Source: an uncultured Chitinophagaceae bacterium (GTDB taxonomy: Bacteria; Bacteroidota; Bacteroidia; Chitinophagales; Chitinophagaceae). From it: a stretch of 64,000 nt of DNA. The notes beneath the pieces are model-generated. The model ran no database searches. It was not told the DNA's origin and saw only the letters and a list, made by a program, of their open reading frames with translations. The position numbers and the translations under genes were made by a program. Positions 25,195 through 35,079 of this stretch are shown piece after piece (position 1 is the first letter of the stretch; every line of letters begins with the position of its first letter). The stretch covers positions 178,986 to 242,985 of the forward strand of contig CAKZFX010000012.1 of NCBI GenBank assembly GCA_936908745.1, written 5' to 3'.

Positions 25195-25875
25195 TTAACG
25201 GCTGATACCGTACAACCTCTTCACATATTCAATTTCACCCAACTCACTTGCCCGTTGGATGCTCAGCATCTTATTCTGATTATTGAAATCTTTTAAATCA
25301 ACGTACTGTTGCTCCAGGTTATCCGAAACAGTATTTATGATTTCAAGCCTCTTGGCATCACTCATTTGAGTAGCAAAGGCATTTACTACTAAAAATAACT
25401 GGTCAATGCTTTTCAGGCTTTCATACATCATGCCCGAGTAGATATTGTATATGTAATCCAGTTCTTCAGCAGTAAAATTTTTATCCTCTTTAAATAATGC
25501 CCAGGCACCTTTATATTCATTTATCATCTGTACCTGCCGTTCAATAATATCTTTCACACGGTTGTAATAAGCCAGGGCGGCTTTTACTTTCCATAATTCC
25601 TGGAAATAATCGTCATATAGCTTCCGCTGCTTCTCTACCCAGTCTTTAATCTCATTCAGCTTTAGCTGGCTCATTTTATTTTCCAGTGTCTTTTGGGCAT
25701 TTTGCAGCCAGATAGTTTTGTTTTGCAGCCTCTGCATTTGAAGGTCAAGTGCTTTAATAACTTTCTTTACTGCCGCTTTGATAATGTCCACAATGGGAAT
25801 TTGTGCTTTTGTTTCCTGCATTGGCAAAAACATACAGCACATACTCAATCCCACAACTGCCAATATTTGTTTCAT
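25195..25875 (-). CDS. traI: Conjugal transfer protein TraI (DUF4141-like)
   Basis: A 226-residue secreted protein with a clear signal peptide (cleavage after ETKAQ). It belongs to the TraI family of Bacteroidota transfer operons and is the canonical member of the three tandem copies. Recognisable segments are IPIVDIIKAAVKKVIKALDLQ, the coiled region LENKMSQLKLNEIKDWVEKQ and a C-terminal SIQRASELGEIEYVKRLYGI. It is the first of the three TraI-like genes and lies just downstream of the lipoprotein gene. Confidence 0.88.
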   Translation of the reverse strand: MKQILAVVGLSMCCMFLPMQETKAQIPIVDIIKAAVKKVIKALDLQMQRLQNKTIWLQNAQKTLENKMSQLKLNEIKDWVEKQRKLYDDYFQELWKVKAALAYYNRVKDIIERQVQMINEYKGAWALFKEDKNFTAEELDYIYNIYSGMMYESLKSIDQLFLVVNAFATQMSDAKRLEIINTVSDNLEQQYVDLKDFNNQNKMLSIQRASELGEIEYVKRLYGISR

Positions 25876-25881
25876 AACTCT

Positions 25882-26262
25882 CTAATTTATTTTTTTAAAC
25901 TTATTGGTTCCATCAAATAGTGCTTTCTCCTTTACATCAAATGAATAATGGTCTAAAGTTTCAGCCTCTTCCAGCAATTTTGTTTCAGCATTGTAAATTC
26001 CTGATGTTTCTTTCACCTTATATTCAGGAACATTGGCTTCGCCTTCTACCTGGCGGATATAATGCCAACGGTTCTGGATTTTATATTCCTTTGCCGATTG
26101 ATTTTGAAGAGAAATTACAAGAGTGTCAAACTCTTTTCCGAATTCATTTTGCCCGGCTCTTACATAGGTGCCGGGTATAAATTCCATAATTTCATCTTTG
26201 CCTTTTGTATTACATCCGGCAATAAAAAATGTAGTGAGGAGAATGAGCAATACTGTTTTCAT
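25882..26262 (-). CDS. ICE lipoprotein of unknown function
   Basis: A 126-residue lipoprotein (lipobox IAGC, Cys17). The mature part is a small beta-rich domain (EFIPGTYVRAGQNEFGKEFD, LVISLQNQSAKEYKIQNRW, ending LFDGTNKFKKI) of the kind that assesses or coats, but no named domain is recognised. It is placed between traG and traI in the transfer operon with gaps of 4 and 6 nt, so it may be an entry-exclusion or channel lipoprotein. That role is from position only. Confidence 0.75.
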   Translation of the reverse strand: MKTVLLILLTTFFIAGCNTKGKDEIMEFIPGTYVRAGQNEFGKEFDTLVISLQNQSAKEYKIQNRWHYIRQVEGEANVPEYKVKETSGIYNAETKLLEEAETLDHYSFDVKEKALFDGTNKFKKIN

Positions 26263-26266
26263 ACTA

Positions 26267-28711
26267 TCAGTTTTTGGAATGAATAATCTCGTCGGCTAAA
26301 GCCTTAATCCCTTTTTCGATATCCCCACCAAACTTTGCAGCATAAGCCTGCACTTTCACTTTTTCTTTTTCCTCTGTTGTGTATGCCAGGTATTCTTCCG
26401 GCGACACTTCTGTACGATAGACTTTGCTTAACACCCCACCCAAAGAAATAAAGACCTCTTTGTATTTTTTTGTCGGGTCGTTGGCTTTGTTAATTGATAA
26501 TACCAATGCCTTTTCTTTTTCTGTCAATCCCAATAGTTCCTGTATCTGGTCAAACTTGTTTTGATACTTGCTTTGGTCTAATAATATTTTACAATCGCTG
26601 TTATTGATGATTGCCTGCTTTACTACAGGTGAACTGATAATGTCTTCCACTTCCTGTGTTACCACTATCGCCTCGCCAAAAAACTTTCTTACAGTTTTAA
26701 ACAGGTATTTGATGTACTCTGCCATCCCTTCTTTGGCAATGGCTTTCCATGCTTCTTCAATCAATATCATTTTGCGAATGCCTTTCAGCTTTCTCATTTT
26801 GGAAATAAACACTTCCATAATGATAATGGTTACCACCGGGAACAAAATCGGATGGTCTTTAATATTATCCAGCTCAAATACAATAAACCGCTGCTGCAGT
26901 AAATCCAGATTCTCTTTTGCGTTCAACAAATAATCAAACTCTCCACCCTTAAAATATGGCCGCAATACATACAGAAAGTTTGACACATCAAAGTCTTTAT
27001 CCTTCACATTATCGCCTTTCAGCACTGCTACAAAATCATCTTTCAAAAATTCATAAAAACTATCAAAACAGGGAAATAATTCTTTATCGTTCTCTACTTT
27101 TTCAAAATATAATTGCAGGGCATTTGAAAGGGCTACATACTCGCTGCGGTTAAAAGTTTCATTATCTTTCTTCCAAAGAGCTAATAACAATGTTTTGATG
27201 CTTTCTTTTTTCTCAGTGTCCAGTATATCCCCTTCGCCAATATAAAACGGGTTGAACTTAATAGGTTTGGTTTCAGAATAGGTGAAATAATATCCCTTCA
27301 CCATATCGCACAAACCTTTATAAGAATGACCCACATCTACCAGCACAATATGTGTGCCTTTTTCGTAGTAGCTCCTTACCATGTGGTTAGTAAAGAAGGA
27401 TTTTCCACTACCGGATGGACCCAGAATGAACTTATTTCGATTGGTACAGATGCCTTTATCCATAGGTTCGTCGGAAATATCCACATGGATGGGTTTGCCG
27501 GTTAACCGGTCGCCCAAACGGATGCCGATGGGGCTAATAGAGGAACGGTAATTGGTTTCAAGATTAAAGAAACAACATGCCTGCGGACTGAATGTATCAA
27601 ACGTATCGTTCATTGGAAAGTCGGCAGCATTACCAGGAATGCCTGCCCAGAATATTTGTGCCGCACCTTCGGTTTCCAATTTCGGTGTGGCATCCATTTG
27701 AGTAAGCGCCGAGGAACACAGGTTTCTGATGCTCTTCAATTCTTCTTTGTTATCCGTCCATGCCAATAAATTGAAATGGGCTTTGACAGGTAACCGCTGT
27801 TCACTGATGGCTTCATTCAAAAAATTATCAGTGGCTTCTTTTGAAATGGCATTTTCCCTGCTGTAAGCAGAAAGAGATTGCAGCCGCAATCTTTTACTTT
27901 CTAATTTCTGTATTGTTTTCTGCACATCTTCAATAAATACATATTGATTGTAAATGTGATTACATGAAAGCAACTGGCCAATAGGCGATGCAAAGCCAAC
28001 GCTGAATTTTGTTTTATCAGTTGAATACTTATCATAGTTAATCCGGGAACCGCATAAGGCAGGTACAAATTCTGCATCAGCCATTGTATAAAGCTGGCAA
28101 TGGTTTTCACCAATCTTCCATTCAGGTTTAAATTCAATATCTCTTATTACAGTTGAATCATTACCAAGATTAAGGTACTGCAATACAAAATCTGCCAACT
28201 CATTATTTTGTATTTGTTTCATCGAAATAAAACCACTGTCCAACAATATTTTTTGAAACTGCCCGACATGGTTCATAAAATCATAAAAATGTTTTGGCTT
28301 CAATGTTTCTTCCGGTACAATTGTTCTGCGAAGCAGGCTGCTGAAAATAGAAGACCCCGACTTTCTATTTGCTGGTTTCTTTGTAAGCATGATATAGCAG
28401 CGATGGTCTAAGTAAGACCGTTCGTTAAAGAAGCGGTCGCTGCTACGGGTAAGGAAACTATTATCTTCCTGAATAAACGAAGGTTTATATTTTGCTTCGG
28501 TAAACCAATCCTGCTTGTGCAGCACACTATTAACAGGTAATACTTTTATAGCTTTTATCAAGACATGATGAAAGGCTTCATATTCATCATTGCTCATAGT
28601 AAACAGTTCGGGCAACTGTACCTCAAACACCACTGTTACATCACCCATTTTAGAAAGGATGGCATTGTGCTCAATGGCATATACAGGTAAAATATCATTC
28701 AGATTTTTCAT
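26267..28711 (-). CDS. traG: Conjugation ATPase TraG (VirB4-like)
   Basis: An 814-residue cytosolic/inner-membrane ATPase that powers pilus or channel assembly, of the TraG/VirB4 family. Walker A is GPSGSGKS at about residue 430, followed by FFTNHMVRSYYEKG. The Walker B region is MILIEEAWKAIA (around 650), then the RKFFGEAIVVTQEVEDI motif. The N-terminal part carries the family pattern with SMSN-like EAFHHVLIKAIKVLP. It overlaps traF by 17 nt. The length is typical. Confidence 0.95.
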   Translation of the reverse strand: MKNLNDILPVYAIEHNAILSKMGDVTVVFEVQLPELFTMSNDEYEAFHHVLIKAIKVLPVNSVLHKQDWFTEAKYKPSFIQEDNSFLTRSSDRFFNERSYLDHRCYIMLTKKPANRKSGSSIFSSLLRRTIVPEETLKPKHFYDFMNHVGQFQKILLDSGFISMKQIQNNELADFVLQYLNLGNDSTVIRDIEFKPEWKIGENHCQLYTMADAEFVPALCGSRINYDKYSTDKTKFSVGFASPIGQLLSCNHIYNQYVFIEDVQKTIQKLESKRLRLQSLSAYSRENAISKEATDNFLNEAISEQRLPVKAHFNLLAWTDNKEELKSIRNLCSSALTQMDATPKLETEGAAQIFWAGIPGNAADFPMNDTFDTFSPQACCFFNLETNYRSSISPIGIRLGDRLTGKPIHVDISDEPMDKGICTNRNKFILGPSGSGKSFFTNHMVRSYYEKGTHIVLVDVGHSYKGLCDMVKGYYFTYSETKPIKFNPFYIGEGDILDTEKKESIKTLLLALWKKDNETFNRSEYVALSNALQLYFEKVENDKELFPCFDSFYEFLKDDFVAVLKGDNVKDKDFDVSNFLYVLRPYFKGGEFDYLLNAKENLDLLQQRFIVFELDNIKDHPILFPVVTIIIMEVFISKMRKLKGIRKMILIEEAWKAIAKEGMAEYIKYLFKTVRKFFGEAIVVTQEVEDIISSPVVKQAIINNSDCKILLDQSKYQNKFDQIQELLGLTEKEKALVLSINKANDPTKKYKEVFISLGGVLSKVYRTEVSPEEYLAYTTEEKEKVKVQAYAAKFGGDIEKGIKALADEIIHSKN

Positions 28712-29030
28712 TCAGCAACTGCTTTTTTAATCTCACTTTCGAATAACTTTTTATCACATCAGGCACCGAACGCCGGGCTATCTTTTTCATCATGCCATGT
28801 TCGCCATAAGTGCGGCTTAGTTTGTAGATACGCATAAACAATGCAGTAGTAAGCACAGCAATGAATGGCAGGCAAAAAAAGATACCCAGGCCGCTGATGT
28901 AGAGTATTGCAAAAAGTATCAGCAACACTACTAAACCGCCGCCCAGGTACCAGATATATTGGGCTTTCAGGCCCTTGAACTCAATACTGCGGTTTATTCC
29001 TTTGTTGATTTGATAGACGGAGTTGGACAT
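28695..29030 (-). CDS. traF: Conjugative transposon protein TraF (DUF4133)
   Basis: A 111-residue membrane protein with two membrane helices (about residues 28-48 and 52-69) in the pattern YQINKGINRSIEFKGLKAQY then YLGGG. This matches the DUF4133/TraF family, comparable to VirB3. The C-terminus, basic and with KKIARRSVPD, lies in the cytosol. It overlaps traG by 17 nt. Upstream, 53-73 nt before the start, lies the shared motif at 29083-29103, which may mark a separate transcript start after the methylase-helicase gene. Confidence 0.9.
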   Translation of the reverse strand: MSNSVYQINKGINRSIEFKGLKAQYIWYLGGGLVVLLILFAILYISGLGIFFCLPFIAVLTTALFMRIYKLSRTYGEHGMMKKIARRSVPDVIKSYSKVRLKKQLLNEKSE

Positions 29031-29082
29031 GACTATTTAAAGAACGAATGAAGCAAATAGTTTTCCAAAATATAATTAAGGC

Positions 29083-29103
29083 AGGTAAGTAAGGTAGGAC
29101 TAC
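29083..29103 (-). promoter_or_regulatory. Shared upstream motif (copy 2, before traF)
   Basis: Plus-strand AGGTAAGTAAGGTAGGACTA followed by C. The GTAGGACTAC part is identical to the copy at 36048-36057. On the minus strand the motif is followed about 22 nt later by TTTTGGAAA, 53 nt or more before the traF start. Confidence 0.45.
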
Positions 29104-29109
29104 GGCGTT

Positions 29110-32100
29110 TCAAATCCTCATACCCTTTACTTTGACATCTTCCGTTTTTTTCTTTGGTAACAGACTTTTATTATTTTTTGGTGTGTCAGGGCTCATTTTC
29201 ACGACCGGGGTTTCAGGGGTTGTATCAGTAATATCATGCTGTTTAATCTGGTTGGCCTGTATTTTAATGCTAATCTCTCTTTCCAATCTGGAAACATCTT
29301 TCTTCAATTGTGCCAGTTCATCTTCCTTATCAAAAGATTTTGTCACAATCTTCTCCAGCATTGGAATATTTTGAATGAGCTCGTTGAGTTCTTTTTGATA
29401 TTTTTCTTTTAAGCTTTCCACCCGGTCAATAGCATTTAAAAAATACCGGGCAGCCAGCTTTGAATTATCAATATTAATATGGCCCTGGTTCCATGAATAC
29501 TTAATACTACTCTTTTTACTTTCAGCATAAAACACATTGCTGTATTTGTATTCAAAAATGCCTTTGTCTTCGTAGGTTTCTTTTTGCCTGCGGATAAATA
29601 AACCAAAGCCATACAGTTCTCCAATCTTTTTATTATCATCTTCACCAATACCAGGTTTCCAGACTGTGTAGAGACGGATTAAATGGTTGCCGATGGTTTC
29701 TGCATCTGCACTATTTAGGCCTTCAAGGCGAACAGGATTAATCTTTATTCCGTCTTTATCATACTGTAGCTGACTTTTGTATTGCTTTTCATCTATACTC
29801 AGCTTCTCCAATGTTTGCAATGTTTTACCTTTTTCTTCCTGCAAATTCTCCAGTTTAAATCTTGAACGGAACACTTCTTTGTGATGAGCATTGCGAAGGC
29901 TTTCCAAAACGGCAATCTTTTTTTCCATTTTTGATTTTTCCAGCAGCGTTGTATCACCAGATAAAATGGCGATGTACTCAGAAAAATTCATGCCGCTCTT
30001 TTCATCAATACTTCCTTCATCAATTGTTCTCACATTCAATTCGCAGTTCTTCATCTGACTGATGAAGGTTTGCTTATTCTTCAGAAGATTGAATTTATAG
30101 TTGTCGAGAGATTGTTCAACAGCATAAATAAAATTCTTTACCCTATTATTGTAAAACTCTTTGGTAATAATATTTCCCTGCCTTGCGCCACGACCGTCCC
30201 TTTGTTCCAGTTCAGATGGTTTCCAGGGAATATCCAAATGGTGCATGGCAACTACCTTCGCTTGTACGTTTAATCCTGTGCCTGCTTTTTCCGTACTGCC
30301 CAATAAAATGCGGATGTCGCCATTGTTCATCTTTCGGAATAGGTCGGGCTTTTGCTTATCTGTCCAGTCGTGAATGAAAGTGATATGATTTGCATTGACT
30401 TTAAAATCAGTAATAAGCTTTTCTTTAAGGGCATCATAGATATTAAATTCATTAGGTTTGGGTGTACCAATATCGCAGAAGATGATTTGAGTACCTTTGT
30501 AATCTTTACTTTGCTCATATATCTCAACAACTTTTCTTGCACAAATATTTACTTTGTTATTGGGATGGTCGCTGTACTTGCCAGAATCAATCAACCGCAT
30601 ATCCGCCGCCATTTTTTTAGCATAGTTTGTTGCAATTAGCATACGGCCTTTATCTTCCTCATCTGTCAGTCTCGGCCTGCCAATTAATTCGCCATCTCCG
30701 GTTTTGGCAAATTGCATTAACCGTTTTGTAAATTCCTGTTGCTCTGGTGTTGGTGGAATATTGATTAACTGTTCATCAATATCAGGTTTATCCAGATTAA
30801 TGTGCTTTGCTGTTTTATAATCAGTAATCTCATTATAAAACAATGCCAGCTCAGGTACTTTTATAAAATTGCGAAACCTTTCTTTCGCAATAATTTCATT
30901 GGTTACAGAAAACTCAAAGTCGGTTGTCTTTTTTGCAAACACAGCCGCCCATGCATCAAAGTTTTCAATCCGCTGCCGTTCCATTTCTTTTGGCCGCAGG
31001 TATTTAAACAGCAAGTACATTTCAGTAAGGCTGTTACTAATAGGTGTACCAGAAAGAAATGTAACACACAGGTCGCTGTTGAATCTTGTTTGCAGTTCCC
31101 GTACAGCAAACAGCATATTCAGTGCTTTCTGACTGCCTTCTTTATTTCCCAGCCCGGCCACTCTATCATGTCTGGTAGTGAAAGTCAGGTTTTTAAATTT
31201 ATGTGCTTCATCCACAAATAAGTGGTCAACACCTAAATCCCGGAAATTGATTCCGGCATCTTTTTTCTCTTCAATATTCTTTCTTATTTCCTGCAACTTC
31301 ACACCCAAGTTAGTTTTGCGTATCTCCAAACCTTTCAGCATACGCCGGGAGATTTCGCCACCCATATCTTTTATGGTATGTAAATCCCTTTCTACATTAT
31401 CCAGTTCATCTTCTATAATTTGCTTCTGTATTTCGGGGCTTTGCGGAATTTTTCCAAACTGGTCATGGGTAAGAATAATACAATCCCAATTATTATTTTT
31501 GATTTCATTGAACAATCGCATTCGTTTTGCAGGAGTAAAATCATTTTCATCCGGTGCCAATATCCTTGCATTGGGATAGGCTTTGCGATAGGTATCTGCA
31601 ATCTGCCGCACATTTGCTTTCAATGCCAGTATCATTGGTTTATTGGCTATGTGCAGCCGTTTCATTTCATTGGCGGCTACCACCATCGTTAATGTTTTAC
31701 CGAGACCTACCTCATGGTCTATCAATGCGCCTCTATTCTGCACTATTCTCCAAACAGAGTTTTTTTGAGAACTGTATAAGTCCTCAATATCCAATCTTTT
31801 TCTATCCAGGCCGGGAAACTGCAAATGGCTGCCATCATATTCTCTCAGTACATAACAGTTGAAAGTATCGTTATATAGAGTTTCTAATTCCTTCTTATCA
31901 GCATCAGGTAATTCTTTCAGCCAGCCAATAAAACCGTTGCGGATGGATTCTATTTTCTGATGAGCTAATTGTATGGCTTCGCTATCAGGCACTCTTATTG
32001 CTTTATCACCGGTTCCAATTTCGTAAGTATAAAAAGGAGTTGTATTTTCTAAAGCATACTCTAATAGCGAATCGCCGTAAGTCGTTTTTCCGCTTTTTGG

Positions 32101-34614
32101 CGTTACAGCATATTCCTGGTTAATTTTTGCATTGGTAAGCCTTGCTTTTACTTTGAAAGTGTCTAAAGACGGAAAATAATTTACTTCTGTGTTCAATTCA
32201 AAAAGATGTGATGCAAAGCGGTTGTAAAAGTCAAGAGGAATCCATCTTTCTCCCAGGTTAAAATCAAGCAATTCAAAAGGTATTTTTTCCGGCTGTATTT
32301 TTTGTAAGGCATGAAGGCTTTTAAGCAGTTGAACATTATCAGGGTTTTTCTCAACGACTTCAGTAGCTGCTTTTAATTTGAATACCACATTACCGCTTAA
32401 CAATTGGTCGGCAGTTTCCCATTGCAATGTTGATGGGTTAAGATAGATATGACTGCCCAATGCTTCAATTGTTTCTGCCTCTGTGCTATCGGTGGCAGCA
32501 GCAATAAATTCAATATCTACCTTCCCTTTATCATTCAAACTTTTCGCTAATGCTTCTAAAGGATTGTCCGTTGTAAATACTTCTTGCTTCGGTACTAAAG
32601 ATTGAGTGAGTATATCCGCCTTTACAAATTGTTCGCCTTCTTTTCTTTCTAATGAGGAAAGCATGGTTAATCCAAAGGCTTCGTCTTTTAAAATCCTCTG
32701 CCGGTTGATGGACGAGTTCAGGAAGCCATAGCCTTTTATTAAAGACTCATAAGCTTCATTCAGTTCTTTTCGTAAATCGTTATACTCCGTTTGTTCGGTT
32801 GTTTCTTTCTCAAACAAATCGAAGTACATATCTCTTACCGATGTGTATTGCTGGTAAAAGCCCAGGTCTTTTTTATCATGCAGGCTTGCCATAAACACAG
32901 GCTTGCCATCATCGGATGCCAAGTAAGAAACAAAGCCGACCCGGCTATTATGTACAATCAGTGTCCCTTCTTTATGTAACGGATTAGAATCTTTTAATAC
33001 TTCCAGTTTGTCATCATCTCCCAATGAGATATGAAACACAGCCTCACCATCATTATAAAATTGCTGGTCAAATTTTTTCAGGGTATTAGTTATGCCTGCT
33101 AATTCATGTTGCAATAAAGCCGCATTCATCCAATTAGCAGAGAATTGCAATTCTTTTGCATTGGAATAAAGTTTATAGACATATTGTTTGAAGGCGGTTG
33201 ATTTAGCTGTCATCAATACAATCAGTTCATGCTCCGATTTGTCTTTTGTACGGATGATATTTAGAACCCTTGCTGTCTTTTTATCAACTACTGTAGCATC
33301 AGCAGGGTTAATGTAAGCCGCAGCCCGGTTGATGGTTTGGGAAGAGCCGGTATCAAACAGACCTAATTGTACAGAAGAATTGTCGTGTTTATTTTCCGGC
33401 ATATCCGTGTAAGTAAGTTGTTTGCCTTCGGATTTTTCAACCTGCTTAATTATCTGTTTGAATTTTTCTGAATCAAATTTTTTGGCAAACCCTTCGCTGA
33501 TAGTTTTGCTTAATGCAGGAGCAATCAAATTAATGTCGCCGGTTTGCCAAATGGTTTCATGTGCCTTACCGTACTGGTCTTGGCCGGGCTTTATCTGATT
33601 GCCCAGAATTATTTCTGGATGCAATACGATGTATTGATTAAGTGAATAGTTGCCAAATTCGTTTTGCTGTTCAACTGTGTTTAGCAACTGTTTTTCTTCT
33701 GCTGAGAGTGATTGTTTGGTTTGATTTTTTTGAACAATCAATAAATGGCTTGGGGCTTCAGTGTTACCTGTTTCCTTCATCAGGTTATCCGGCATTACAT
33801 TCAAACTAATGAAATCAGCATTATTAAAAAGATATTCCCTGGCAAACTGATTTGAAGGGCTGTTGAGGAAGGCATCGGTAGTGATATAAGCCAACAAGCC
33901 ACCGTCCTTTAATTTATCAAGCCCTTTTGCAAAAAAGTAATTGTGAATCTTCTCTGTTAATCCTTTTTCTTGTACGCTTTCATCATACACCTTAAAATTG
34001 CCGAAGGGTATATTACTGACGACCAAATCATATTTCCCATTTTCTGAATTAGGAGTGTCTTCAAAGCTTTTTATTTGAACCGAAACAGGAAGGGGTAAAG
34101 AACTGGTTAGCGCTGTTAATACTTTACCTGTAAGAAAATCTTTTTCAACAACATTAATTTGTTGCAGTGATGGAAATGCGGCAGCAGCTTCGGTTACAAA
34201 TACACCAGCACCACTGCTTGGTTCATACATAGCAGCAGGCTCAATACCCCGTTCCTTAAGAACAGCAAACAGGGATTGAGGAATTATTTCGGGAGTATAA
34301 AAGGCAGTAAGGATGCTGTTGCGGATAGAATCAATAGCTTCTTTGTATTCCTTTTCGGTAAGTTGCTGTTGTAATAACTGATGAAGTTCTATTATTTGCG
34401 GATGCAGTTTTAAATCTTCTTTGGAGGCATTTTGTTTTTTCCATTGTTCCTTAGAAGAATTGGGAAACAGCACCGCTTTTAATCCGCCAAACCCGGCATA
34501 CTTCTTTAAAGCAGAAAGCTGGTCAGCAGTTAATTGTTTTTCTGCTGACCAGTTTAAGGCAATACGAAAGGCTTCAATATTATCCCTCAGTTTCTGCTGA
34601 CTGTTGTAACTCAT
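29110..34614 (-). CDS. N6-adenine DNA methylase-SNF2-type helicase (DarB-like antirestriction protein)
   Basis: An 1834-residue protein. The N-terminal part is an N6-adenine methyltransferase: SAM-binding region YEPSSGAGVFV and the catalytic NIPFG (a variant of NPPY) near residue 200. The middle is an SF2/SNF2-type helicase with HEVGLGKT near 970, VDEAHKFKN near 1133, TFLSGTPISNS and ERDGRGARQGN-like QRDGRGARQG late in the helicase. Large methylase-helicase proteins are carried by conjugative elements and phages; DarB of phage P1, which is injected to block restriction, is the best-known. The C-terminus ends KSLLPKKKTEDVKVKGMRI, a tail shared with the 409-residue ICE protein. It overlaps the DUF1896 gene by 35 nt. 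Confidence 0.9.
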   Translation of the reverse strand: MSYNSQQKLRDNIEAFRIALNWSAEKQLTADQLSALKKYAGFGGLKAVLFPNSSKEQWKKQNASKEDLKLHPQIIELHQLLQQQLTEKEYKEAIDSIRNSILTAFYTPEIIPQSLFAVLKERGIEPAAMYEPSSGAGVFVTEAAAAFPSLQQINVVEKDFLTGKVLTALTSSLPLPVSVQIKSFEDTPNSENGKYDLVVSNIPFGNFKVYDESVQEKGLTEKIHNYFFAKGLDKLKDGGLLAYITTDAFLNSPSNQFAREYLFNNADFISLNVMPDNLMKETGNTEAPSHLLIVQKNQTKQSLSAEEKQLLNTVEQQNEFGNYSLNQYIVLHPEIILGNQIKPGQDQYGKAHETIWQTGDINLIAPALSKTISEGFAKKFDSEKFKQIIKQVEKSEGKQLTYTDMPENKHDNSSVQLGLFDTGSSQTINRAAAYINPADATVVDKKTARVLNIIRTKDKSEHELIVLMTAKSTAFKQYVYKLYSNAKELQFSANWMNAALLQHELAGITNTLKKFDQQFYNDGEAVFHISLGDDDKLEVLKDSNPLHKEGTLIVHNSRVGFVSYLASDDGKPVFMASLHDKKDLGFYQQYTSVRDMYFDLFEKETTEQTEYNDLRKELNEAYESLIKGYGFLNSSINRQRILKDEAFGLTMLSSLERKEGEQFVKADILTQSLVPKQEVFTTDNPLEALAKSLNDKGKVDIEFIAAATDSTEAETIEALGSHIYLNPSTLQWETADQLLSGNVVFKLKAATEVVEKNPDNVQLLKSLHALQKIQPEKIPFELLDFNLGERWIPLDFYNRFASHLFELNTEVNYFPSLDTFKVKARLTNAKINQEYAVTPKSGKTTYGDSLLEYALENTTPFYTYEIGTGDKAIRVPDSEAIQLAHQKIESIRNGFIGWLKELPDADKKELETLYNDTFNCYVLREYDGSHLQFPGLDRKRLDIEDLYSSQKNSVWRIVQNRGALIDHEVGLGKTLTMVVAANEMKRLHIANKPMILALKANVRQIADTYRKAYPNARILAPDENDFTPAKRMRLFNEIKNNNWDCIILTHDQFGKIPQSPEIQKQIIEDELDNVERDLHTIKDMGGEISRRMLKGLEIRKTNLGVKLQEIRKNIEEKKDAGINFRDLGVDHLFVDEAHKFKNLTFTTRHDRVAGLGNKEGSQKALNMLFAVRELQTRFNSDLCVTFLSGTPISNSLTEMYLLFKYLRPKEMERQRIENFDAWAAVFAKKTTDFEFSVTNEIIAKERFRNFIKVPELALFYNEITDYKTAKHINLDKPDIDEQLINIPPTPEQQEFTKRLMQFAKTGDGELIGRPRLTDEEDKGRMLIATNYAKKMAADMRLIDSGKYSDHPNNKVNICARKVVEIYEQSKDYKGTQIIFCDIGTPKPNEFNIYDALKEKLITDFKVNANHITFIHDWTDKQKPDLFRKMNNGDIRILLGSTEKAGTGLNVQAKVVAMHHLDIPWKPSELEQRDGRGARQGNIITKEFYNNRVKNFIYAVEQSLDNYKFNLLKNKQTFISQMKNCELNVRTIDEGSIDEKSGMNFSEYIAILSGDTTLLEKSKMEKKIAVLESLRNAHHKEVFRSRFKLENLQEEKGKTLQTLEKLSIDEKQYKSQLQYDKDGIKINPVRLEGLNSADAETIGNHLIRLYTVWKPGIGEDDNKKIGELYGFGLFIRRQKETYEDKGIFEYKYSNVFYAESKKSSIKYSWNQGHINIDNSKLAARYFLNAIDRVESLKEKYQKELNELIQNIPMLEKIVTKSFDKEDELAQLKKDVSRLEREISIKIQANQIKQHDITDTTPETPVVKMSPDTPKNNKSLLPKKKTEDVKVKGMRI

Positions 34615-35068
34615 TGCTCACAGGTTCATTCACTCGGTTACTTTCCAGGTATTCACTCACTACGCCGGTTATCGCATAATGTATGAATTGATTGTCCTCA
34701 TTTTCTTCGGCAAATACCAGGTCATCAAAAGTGGAGTTGCAGTAGTTAATCATATTAATAACCTCATGCTGAAGCAATCCCGATTGAAGAAGTTGCTTAT
34801 AGTCATTTTCAAATTCTTCTTCAAGAGTATGCAAAATGTAATTGTACCTCGAAGGCCGAAGGTCCTTTGTTATTTCCTGCAAACAGGTTTCTTCAATGAC
34901 GTATTCAGGTTGTTTGCTTTTTCTCAAATGCTGTATTAGTGGCCCGGCAGCATTTACTTTGTCGTACAACCAAATCCGGAGTTTGTCTTCAGCTTCTAAG
35001 GCAAAAAGTATATCAGGATTATTATCCCTGATATACTCCAGTAGTTTGCCAATTAAGATTTCTTTCAT
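34580..35068 (-). CDS. DUF1896-family protein of the ICE
   Basis: A 162-residue cytosolic protein when started at the ATG at 35068 (MKEILIGKLLEYI); the longer frame upstream runs into the traE gene and is unlikely. It has the pattern of the DUF1896 family of Bacteroidota conjugative elements: RDNNPDILFA, EECLQEI-like EETCLQEITKDLRPSRYNYI and LQEEF-type acidic helices. It is usually found next to the methylase-helicase gene, as here (35-nt overlap). The function is unknown; a helper for the methylase-helicase is an inference from co-occurrence. Confidence 0.8.
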   Translation of the reverse strand: MKEILIGKLLEYIRDNNPDILFALEAEDKLRIWLYDKVNAAGPLIQHLRKSKQPEYVIEETCLQEITKDLRPSRYNYILHTLEEEFENDYKQLLQSGLLQHEVINMINYCNSTFDDLVFAEENEDNQFIHYAITGVVSEYLESNRVNEPVSNELQQSAETEG

Positions 35069-35079
35069 ACAAAATGGTT

